From contig NVUJ01000002.1 of assembly GCA_002733135.1 (NCBI GenBank), positions 124,001 to 188,000 of the forward strand: a DNA stretch of 64,000 nucleotides. Reading direction: 5' to 3'. This document shows, one piece after another, positions 47,690 through 53,162 of this stretch. A model generated the notes under the pieces. That model ran no database searches and was not told the DNA's origin. It worked only from the letters and a program-made list of their open reading frames with translations. The stretch comes from Cycloclasticus sp. GTDB lineage: Bacteria > Pseudomonadota > Gammaproteobacteria > Methylococcales > Cycloclasticaceae. Each line of letters begins with the position of its first letter. The stretch's first letter is position 1. The position numbers and the translations under genes are program-made.

Positions 47690-47789
47690 CAGCTAACAAG
47701 ACACATCCAACGGATCGCCATCAGCGTCACTTGTTTTGCTGTCGCAAAAACGCGCCACTGCTGTCAACCGCTGATGTGCGACGTTAGGC
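47690..47789 (+). repeat. Integron attC-like recombination site of cassette 1
   Basis: The site starts CAGCTAAC and ends GTTAGGC, a perfect GTTRRRY core. Its arms pair imperfectly (TAACAAGACACATC against the complement TAACGTCGCACATC), and inside it are the perfect repeats CATCAGCG/CGCTGATG (47719-47726/47769-47776) and TTTTGC/GCAAAA (47734-47739/47744-47749). Length of 100 bp is normal for attC. The start CAGCTAAC is the exact complement of the cassette's front GTTAGCTG at 46631, as expected for a cassette that was once circular. Confidence 0.82.
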
Positions 47790-48242
47790 TGCCGCAGTAG
47801 CCCATCCATTTTTAGTTTCTTCTAGCTTCATACCATTAGAATAGGTATCTCTATTGAATTGGCCTAGCCCCTCAATCAGGCTGCGAACAGGAGAGTTATC
47901 TGTGGCATATTCATGGTAAAGCATTCTGAGTACACGCTCTGCTGGCTTAGTAATTTTTACTCTATGGTTCTCCCACCCTCTAACTGAATTTTCACTAACT
48001 CCCAACAAATCTGCCAATTGAGATTGAGGCATATCTAGTTCTTTACGTAAAAAACGAATTTCAGCTCCGCTAAGTTGAGGTTTGTTTTTAACTAGGTTTA
48101 AACCAATAGCCTTATGCAAACCATCAACATTATGAATGGCTACACCTTGACCATAAGAAGTTTCTTTAATGTTATAGCCATTACGAAGCCATATTTTGCG
48201 TAAACCACAGCTTGTGTAATGGTACATTTTCTCTTTTTTCAT
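47784..48242 (-). CDS. Helix-turn-helix antitoxin-like protein (MqsA/HigA type)
   Basis: The 152-aa protein has an N-terminal part with YHYTSCGLRKIWLRNGYNI and a C-terminal Xre-type helix-turn-helix, LSGAEIRFLRKELDMPQSQLADLLGVSENSVRGWENHRVKITKPAERVLRMLY. Such proteins are usually the DNA-binding antitoxins of type II systems with DUF4258 or MqsR-like partners. The ATG at 48242 with GGAG nine bases upstream is preferred to the track's TTG at 48257. It starts four bases after the DUF4258 stop. The stop codon is the TAA on the minus strand inside the attC core GTTAGGC. Reverse orientation relative to attC is frequent for toxin-antitoxin cassettes. Confidence 0.85.
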   Translation of the reverse strand: MKKEKMYHYTSCGLRKIWLRNGYNIKETSYGQGVAIHNVDGLHKAIGLNLVKNKPQLSGAEIRFLRKELDMPQSQLADLLGVSENSVRGWENHRVKITKPAERVLRMLYHEYATDNSPVRSLIEGLGQFNRDTYSNGMKLEETKNGWATAAA

Positions 48243-48246
48243 AGGG

Positions 48247-48573
48247 CTATGCTCCAAAGACTGTAATAATTACAACAAAATTTCCTAATTCATCTTTTTC
48301 TAAAGCAGTAACGACTGCAATTATTTCTCCAGCAGACATTACCTCTATTTTCATTTCCATATTACCTTTAATGCTGAGAGCAGGACCCTCCACAATATGA
48401 CCATGAGTTAAGCATTTAAGAACTTGAGTTCTAGTGATTTTTCTAGTGCACATGCGTTTTTCAGCATGCTTAGTGAAAATAACCCTAGAACTATCCTTAG
48501 CTATTTTCTTTATGAGGTTTTTAGCCATCATAGGGGTAATATTGAAATCAATTATATTAGACTCTCTAGCCAA
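48247..48573 (-). CDS. DUF4258-domain protein, candidate toxin
   Basis: A small basic protein of 108 aa. The central block FTKHAEKRMCTRKITRTQVLKCLTHGHIVEGPALSIKGNMEMKIEV and the C-terminal EIIAVVTALEKDELGNFVVIITVFGA match the DUF4258 family, which is often paired with HTH antitoxins and is thought to resemble RelE/MqsR-type RNases. The HTH gene follows after four bases. The first residues (MARESNIIDFNITPMMAKN) begin at a TTG, and ATGs at 48531/48528 are alternative starts. No Shine-Dalgarno sequence is clear for either. A repeat ACCGT/ACGGT at 48601-48619 upstream may be an operator. Confidence 0.85.
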   Translation of the reverse strand: MARESNIIDFNITPMMAKNLIKKIAKDSSRVIFTKHAEKRMCTRKITRTQVLKCLTHGHIVEGPALSIKGNMEMKIEVMSAGEIIAVVTALEKDELGNFVVIITVFGA

Positions 48574-48731
48574 GCTTTATATCTCATGCTATCGTCATAT
48601 ACCGTTAATTATTGACGGTTTGAATGGAATATTCAAGTAATATTTTACTATTTAACTTGTTAGATGGTGATGAAAGGACTAATGAAAAGGCATAACTATA
48701 TTAAGAAAAACAGTATGTTATGGGTGGTTTT

Positions 48732-48755
48732 CAGCCTAACAAGACGCATCAAGTT
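48732..48755 (+). repeat. Left arm of a truncated attC at the end of cassette 2
   Basis: CAGCCTAACAAGACGCATCAA shares TAACAAGAC[A/G]CATC with the attC at 47690. Its start CAGCCTAAC is the exact complement of the front of cassette 2 (GTTAGGCTG at 47783-47791). The right arm is missing, and the sequence passes straight into the integrase fragment. Confidence 0.72.
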
Positions 48756-49047
48756 GGGCAATGTCACTATCCTTCAGTCGCAATAAATCGTATCGCTTAG
48801 ACCTTCCGGTTTTAAATTTATCTAAGTATTCAGCAATCAAATCACTAATGAATACCGGCTCAGACCTGCCGAAGACTTGCGATTCATGCAATTGCGCTTC
48901 ACGTTTACCAGCCCATGACTTAGCTAATTTATGTTGACGAAACGATTTGCTTTCTCGATGAACAATAACACCTTTTTGTTTAATCAAGATCTCAACGCGA
49001 TATGATACGCTACCGTTTTTTAGACGGCGGGTACGAATAGTAGCCAT
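48736..49047 (-). pseudogene. N-terminal fragment of a dusA-type tyrosine integrase
   Basis: The fragment of 103 codons starts MATIRTRRLKNGSVSYRVEILIKQKG with an ideal AAGGAG five to six bases upstream (track start at 49101 is not supported). It carries the Arm-DNA-binding domain (SFRQHKLAKSWAGKREAQL) and the beginning of the SAM-like core-binding domain (ISDLIAEYLDKF), then ends at ...AQLDASC-TAG. Complete integrases of this kind have about 300-350 residues, so the whole catalytic domain with R-H-R-Y is missing. The stop codon lies in the attC-like core GTTAGGC (minus strand), so the deletion joint is at or next to that site. Its position against the 5' end of dusA is the one expected for dusA-targeting integrases. 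Confidence 0.82.
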
Positions 49048-49075
49048 TTCTCTCCTTATGTAGTACGCCTTTTTT

Positions 49076-49104
49076 TTGGTAACGCAAATGGGCGTATTCA
49101 TAAT
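49076..49104 (+). promoter_or_regulatory. Candidate promoter of dusA brought by the element
   Basis: TTGGTA and CATAAT are separated by 17 bases and lie 18 bases before the dusA ATG. They are within the element and replace the original dusA control region, which is left behind at 46433-46455. The Shine-Dalgarno sequence at this start is weak. Confidence 0.5.
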
Positions 49105-49121
49105 GTATTAAACGACAAGAT

Positions 49122-50129
49122 ATGACGGTAAGTAAACAACAAGAATCCTTTAAAACAAAGGGAAAGCCTATAGGTACGCTATCCATTGCGCCAATGATGG
49201 ATTGGACTGACAAGCATTGCCGAGTTTTTCATCGTTTATTGTCGCCAAATGCATTGCTGTATACCGAAATGATCACGACGGGTGCGTTGAAGCATGGCGA
49301 TAAAGAGCGGTTTTTATCATTTAATGAAATTGAACAACCTCTCGCTTTGCAGTTAGGCGGCAGTAACCCAGCAGATATGGCGACATGCGCCGAACTTGCT
49401 GAGCATGCCGGCTTCAAAGAGGTGAATATTAATGTGGGTTGCCCAAGCGATCGTGTGCAAAATGGTCGTTTTGGAGCATGTTTAATGTCCGAGCCCGCGT
49501 TGGTTGCTGAGTGTGTTTCCGCTATGCTTGAAAAGGTTTCGATACCGATAACCATCAAAACTAGAACAGGGATTGATGACTTTGATTCGCAAGCGTTTTT
49601 GGTGGATTTCGTGGGCAAGACTGCCGAAGTAGGTTGTCGCACGTTTATAATCCATGCGCGAAAAGCAATTTTAAAAGGCTTGTCACCGAAAGAAAATAGA
49701 ACAATACCTGAACTTAATTACGATCGCGCATACACCGTTAAGAAGGAGTTCCCTGATTTAACCGTCATAGTAAATGGTGGGGTTAAGACGGTGGGTGATA
49801 TAGAACGACATTGGCAACATGTGGATGGTGTGATGATTGGGCGTGAGGCCTATCACAACCCATTCTTTTTAGCAGAAGCGGAACATCACCTTTTTTCACA
49901 ACCGTTAGTGGACAGAGTCGAGGTGTTGAATAATTATCTGCCCTATGTTGAAAGCGAATTGAGCAAAGGCGTGTCGTTGCAAAGTATTTCTAGGCACCTG
50001 TTAGGCTTATTTGCCGGACAGCCGATGGGTAAACATTGGCGCCGTTATTTAAGCGAGAATGCGCGTTTTAAACACTCTGGAACAGAGGTGTTATTAGCCG
50101 CCTTAGAGCAGATGAAACCTTACCAATAA
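49122..50129 (+). CDS. dusA: tRNA-dihydrouridine(20/20a) synthase DusA with replaced N-terminus
   Basis: DusA reduces uridines in the D-loop of tRNA using FMN and NADPH. The 335-aa protein has LSIAPMMDWTDKHCRVFHRLL, the FMN and catalytic region ALQLGGSNPADMATCAELAEHAGFKEVNINVGCPSDRVQNGRFGACLM with the active-site Cys, TIKTRTGIDDF, TFIIHARKAILKGLSPKENR and VMIGREAYHNPF. The first 20 residues (MTVSKQQESFKTKGKPIGTL) are unlike a typical DusA start and come from the inserted element. The core is complete, so the enzyme is probably active. The 20-bp repeat marks the joint. folE follows after 50 bases. Confidence 0.95.
   Translation: MTVSKQQESFKTKGKPIGTLSIAPMMDWTDKHCRVFHRLLSPNALLYTEMITTGALKHGDKERFLSFNEIEQPLALQLGGSNPADMATCAELAEHAGFKEVNINVGCPSDRVQNGRFGACLMSEPALVAECVSAMLEKVSIPITIKTRTGIDDFDSQAFLVDFVGKTAEVGCRTFIIHARKAILKGLSPKENRTIPELNYDRAYTVKKEFPDLTVIVNGGVKTVGDIERHWQHVDGVMIGREAYHNPFFLAEAEHHLFSQPLVDRVEVLNNYLPYVESELSKGVSLQSISRHLLGLFAGQPMGKHWRRYLSENARFKHSGTEVLLAALEQMKPYQ
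49182..49201 (+). repeat. Right attachment repeat (attR) within dusA
   Basis: Exact copy of the 20 bases at 46471-46490, located 60 bases inside the present dusA and coding for SIAPMMD. The recombination that inserted the element took place in or beside this segment. Confidence 0.85.
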
Positions 50130-50179
50130 AGTAGCTAAAATAAACGAATAAAACGGTATACTTTGACGACTTAAAGAGC

Positions 50180-50740
50180 ATGACTGGAAACATGGAAAAA
50201 CTATATAAACAAATAATCAGCGAGATTGGTGAAGATACAAGCCGTCAGGGCCTAGTTGATACGCCTAAGCGTGCAGCTAAAGCGATGAGTTTTCTAACCA
50301 GTGGGTATCAGAAGAACCTAGATGATATTGTTAATGGCGCTGTTTTTGACTCTGATGTCGATGATATGATTATTGTTAAAAACATTGAGTTATATTCAAT
50401 GTGTGAGCACCATTTGTTGCCATTTATTGGGCAGTGTCACGTGGCCTATTTACCCAACGGGAAAGTACTAGGCTTATCGAAAGTGGCGAGAATTGTTGAT
50501 ATGTTTGCTAGACGTCTACAAATTCAAGAGCAGTTAACAACGCAAATTGCAGATTCAATTCTAGAAGTAACTGGCGCTAAAGGCGTCGCTGTTGTTGTTG
50601 AGGCGCAGCATTTATGTATGATGATGCGTGGCGTAGAAAAGCAGAATTCTCAAATGACAACCTCCAGTATGCTCGGGCAGTTTCGCACGAACTCTGAGAC
50701 ACGGGCTGAATTTTTAAGCCTCTTAAAAATGGGTCAGTAA
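50180..50740 (+). CDS. folE: GTP cyclohydrolase I
   Basis: FolE converts GTP to 7,8-dihydroneopterin triphosphate, the first step of folate and related pterin synthesis. The 186-aa protein shows [21 protein letters not shown] with zinc-binding Cys and His, [31 protein letters not shown], and [21 protein letters not shown] with the second zinc Cys. ATG codons at 50180 and 50192 are both possible starts. A TATACT -10 element at 50157-50162 may drive the gene. hemH starts six bases after its stop. Confidence 0.96.
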   Translation: MTGNMEKLYKQIISEIGEDTSRQGLVDTPKRAAKAMSFLTSGYQKNLDDIVNGAVFDSDVDDMIIVKNIELYSMCEHHLLPFIGQCHVAYLPNGKVLGLSKVARIVDMFARRLQIQEQLTTQIADSILEVTGAKGVAVVVEAQHLCMMMRGVEKQNSQMTTSSMLGQFRTNSETRAEFLSLLKMGQ

Positions 50741-50746
50741 TTCGAC

Positions 50747-51742
50747 ATGAAAAAAACTGCTGTTTTATTGGTTAATTTAGGAACGCCAGAAGCGCCTACG
50801 GAAGAGGCTGTTCGCGAGTATTTGAAAGAGTTCTTGTGGGACCCGCGCGTTGTACAAATACCCCATTTCATATGGTGGTTTATTTTGCATGGCGTGGTGT
50901 TAAGAAAGCGCCCTGCAATATCTGCAAAAGCGTATCAAAAAATTTGGACTGACGAAGGCTCGCCTTTAATGGTGTACTCCAAGCGTATTCAACAAGCGTT
51001 ACAAGTTCACTCCGATGACAGTGAAAAGGGGAAATTTAAATATTTTTTGGCTATGCGTTATGGGCAACCATCTATTCAGTCAGTGCTCGATGAAGTGAAA
51101 GAATTTAATCCTGAAAGCCTTATTTTACTGCCACTTTATCCACAATTTGCAACGTCAAGTACGGGTACGACGTGGTATGAATTTAGGCGGGTTTATGCGC
51201 AGTGGGGTGATGATGCGCCCGTTAGTAAAACTATTATGGATTACCACGATAAAGGCGCTTATATTGAAGCATTAGCAGCAAGCGTTAAACAACACTGGGC
51301 AGATAAGGGCCGTGGTGAATGCTTGGTCATATCATTTCATGGGGTTCCGGAAAAAATGATTAGACAAGGGGACCCGTACTTAGCGCAATGCACTAAAACG
51401 GCTGAGTTATTGGTTGATGAACTAAATCTTAAGCCTTTAGAGTGGCGGCTAGTTTTCCAATCTCGATTTGGTAAGGCTAAATGGATACAGCCCTATTGCG
51501 TAGATGTCCTTGAGGGCTTGGCGGAAGAAGGCATGGAGACAATAGATGTTATTTGTCCTGGCTTTTCAGCTGATTGTTTAGAAACGCTAGAAGAAATGGC
51601 GCTGCAAAATCGAGATGTGTTTTTAGCAGCGGGCGGAGACAATTACCGATATATTCCTGCGTTAAATGATAATGCCGGTCATATTCAAATGCTTCATCAG
51701 TTAGTAGAAGACATGAGGGCTAACATCCAAAAAGCTGAATAA
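50747..51742 (+). CDS. hemH: Ferrochelatase
   Basis: HemH inserts Fe2+ into protoporphyrin IX, the last step of protohaem synthesis. The 331-aa protein has VLLVNLGTPEAPTEEAVREYLKEFLWDPRVV, LPLYPQFATSSTGTTW, ISFHGVPEKMIRQGDPY with the metal-binding His, FQSRFGKAKWIQPY and ICPGFSADCLETLEEMA with the conserved acidic residue. It is the soluble or peripheral-membrane form with no C-terminal membrane anchor. It directly follows folE and may share its transcript. Confidence 0.96.
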   Translation: MKKTAVLLVNLGTPEAPTEEAVREYLKEFLWDPRVVQIPHFIWWFILHGVVLRKRPAISAKAYQKIWTDEGSPLMVYSKRIQQALQVHSDDSEKGKFKYFLAMRYGQPSIQSVLDEVKEFNPESLILLPLYPQFATSSTGTTWYEFRRVYAQWGDDAPVSKTIMDYHDKGAYIEALAASVKQHWADKGRGECLVISFHGVPEKMIRQGDPYLAQCTKTAELLVDELNLKPLEWRLVFQSRFGKAKWIQPYCVDVLEGLAEEGMETIDVICPGFSADCLETLEEMALQNRDVFLAAGGDNYRYIPALNDNAGHIQMLHQLVEDMRANIQKAE

Positions 51743-51800
51743 CGACTACATACGCTAACATAAACCACGTACCGTTTTTACCAACACAAAAGAGTATTCG

Positions 51801-52073
51801 ATGAGATTTATAATAATTAGTGTGATTTTATTACTTGCAGCAGGTTGTTCTGAAGAACAGCAAAACAGAATTTCACGTCTAGGCATCAGCTGGATGGAGG
51901 GCGACTACAAGGTGACTTTTTATGAAGGGAGTCGTAAAAAGGAGTGGATTGTACTAGATAGTAAAGTGACGTCCGAAGCTCAAAAAGGTTATTACTACTT
52001 TTGGGTAACTGATGGTGCCAAAAAGAAATATGTTCAAACACCGATAGAGCGCACAGTCATTGAGGAAATGTAG
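51801..52073 (+). CDS. Small predicted lipoprotein of unknown function
   Basis: A 90-aa protein with a lipoprotein signal peptide and lipobox LAAGC (lipidated Cys at 16). The mature part of about 75 residues has beta-strand-like sequence (GDYKVTFYEGSRKKEWIVLDSKVTSEAQKGYYYFWVTDGAKKKYVQTP). The residues after the Cys (SEEQ) do not include Asp at +2, so the outer membrane is the likely site. I know no family for it. It lies between hemH and a class II amidotransferase gene, eight bases upstream of the latter. Confidence 0.72.
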   Translation: MRFIIISVILLLAAGCSEEQQNRISRLGISWMEGDYKVTFYEGSRKKEWIVLDSKVTSEAQKGYYYFWVTDGAKKKYVQTPIERTVIEEM

Positions 52074-52081
52074 ACTTTTAT

Positions 52082-52849
52082 ATGTGTGAATTACTAGGGA
52101 TGAGTGCGAATGCGCCCACTGACATCTGTTTTAGTTTCAGTGGGCTTATTAAACGCGGCGGAGAAACAGGCGACCATAAGGATGGTTGGGGTATAGCCTT
52201 CTATGAGGGCAAAGGGTACAGATCCTTTCATGACCCCATCGCAAGTGCGGATTCAGAAGTAGCAAAATTCATCCAAGGTTATTCAATAAAAAGCACACAG
52301 GTAATTTGCCATATCAGAAAGGCTAATAGGGGTAGAGTGTGCCTTGAAAATACGCACCCATTTTCAAGAGAGTTATGGGGCAGTACTTGGTCGTTTGCAC
52401 ATAATGGCCAGCTTAAAGGTATTAAAAATAGACCGCTAAAGGATTATCTACCCGTTGGAACAACAGACAGTGAGTACGCATTTTGTTGGGTTATGGATCA
52501 ACTTAAACAATTATTTCCAGTTAAGCCAACAAACAAAAAGAAGTTATGGAATGAAATGGAGGCGCTGTTAAAAAATGTCGCAACGCTAGGGGTTTTTAAT
52601 GTGCTAATCAGTGATGCAGACTGCTTGTTTGTTTTTTGTAGTACAAAACTTTCATGGATAACGAGACAAGCTCCCTTTGCAGATGCTCAGCTAACCGATG
52701 CGGATATTAGTGTGGACTTTAAAAAGGAAACGTCTGATAGCGACATTGTGACCGTTGTAGCTACCAATCCATTAACGTCCAACGAAGACTGGCATGTGAT
52801 GTCCAGAAACGAATTTGCGATTTTTCGTTTGGGGATAAGAACTAAATAG
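52082..52849 (+). CDS. Class II glutamine amidotransferase (YafJ-like)
   Basis: The 255-aa protein belongs to the N-terminal nucleophile amidotransferases. The catalytic Cys is the second residue (MCELLGMSANAP), exposed after removal of Met. GWGIAFYEGKGYRSF, CHIRKANRGRVCLENTHPFSRELWG, FAHNGQLKG and GTTDSEYAFCWVMDQL give the glutamine-binding site. No synthetase domain is fused, as in YafJ. The acceptor of the ammonia is unknown. It follows the small lipoprotein gene after eight bases. Confidence 0.9.
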   Translation: MCELLGMSANAPTDICFSFSGLIKRGGETGDHKDGWGIAFYEGKGYRSFHDPIASADSEVAKFIQGYSIKSTQVICHIRKANRGRVCLENTHPFSRELWGSTWSFAHNGQLKGIKNRPLKDYLPVGTTDSEYAFCWVMDQLKQLFPVKPTNKKKLWNEMEALLKNVATLGVFNVLISDADCLFVFCSTKLSWITRQAPFADAQLTDADISVDFKKETSDSDIVTVVATNPLTSNEDWHVMSRNEFAIFRLGIRTK

Positions 52850-53162
52850 TATTTGTTACTAAAACAATTTTTTTGAACGCTTATAAACCTTAAGCCGCAG
52901 ATTAAAACCGGTTCTTATACTAGTAAAATACAAAAAAAGAACTACGCTTCTTTATAGACAAGGAATAAGCTAATTTCCACTTAAAATTTATTAAGTTCTT
53001 GATAATAATTTCAACAACTTATAAATTTATTGTTGACAAAACATTAACATTGGACTTAAAGTGATTGATAAGAAAGAATAATTATTTTTAATACTCATGC
53101 AAATTGAATGATTTAATCATGAAGTATTGCTCAAGGAATAGAAAATAAAAATTAAAATTAAA
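52850..53162 (+). promoter_or_regulatory. AT-rich intergenic region with an inverted repeat and -35 element
   Basis: This 313-base gap has no gene. It contains the perfect inverted repeat TCAACAA-N12-TTGTTGA (53011-53017/53030-53036) overlapping a consensus -35 TTGACA (53033-53038). A weak -10 (TTAAAG) follows at 17 bases. It looks like a promoter with an operator for the downstream c-di-GMP gene. A run of seven T residues just after the amidotransferase gene is preceded by only a weak stem. Confidence 0.45.

Larger units (their letters stand above)
46471..49201. mobile_element. Remnant of an integrative element inserted in the 5' end of dusA, carrying integron cassettes
   Basis: The region lies between two exact 20-bp copies of TCCATTGCGCCAATGATGGA, the part of dusA coding for SIAPMMD. 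It holds a severed native dusA start on the left, a truncated dusA-type tyrosine integrase gene at the right end and four toxin-antitoxin-like genes between. The 5' end of dusA is a known attachment site for a class of tyrosine integrases. Two of its segments have the boundaries of integron gene cassettes (46632-47783 and 47784 to about 48755). The element lacks a full integrase, replication or transfer genes, so it is probably immobile unless helped in trans. It is limited to 2.7 kb, much smaller than typical elements at this site, suggesting a large internal deletion. Confidence 0.83.

Noticed and set aside
47690-47789. Reading the palindromic segment as a transcription terminator
   Set aside because: The stem is interrupted and nested, has no T-tract, and its ends match integron core sites and the fronts of the two cassettes exactly, so attC explains it better.
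48424-48640. Two plus-strand ORFs across the DUF4258 gene
   Set aside because: They are antisense shadows of the DUF4258 gene with no recognisable domain and no ribosome-binding site.
48659-48665. GTTAGAT as a further cassette junction
   Set aside because: It fits GTTRRRY, but no matching complementary inverse core is found and seven-base matches occur by chance in AT-rich DNA.
46471-49201. Insertion at a tRNA gene or as an IS element
   Set aside because: No tRNA-like sequence and no transposase or terminal inverted repeats are present; the repeat is dusA coding sequence.
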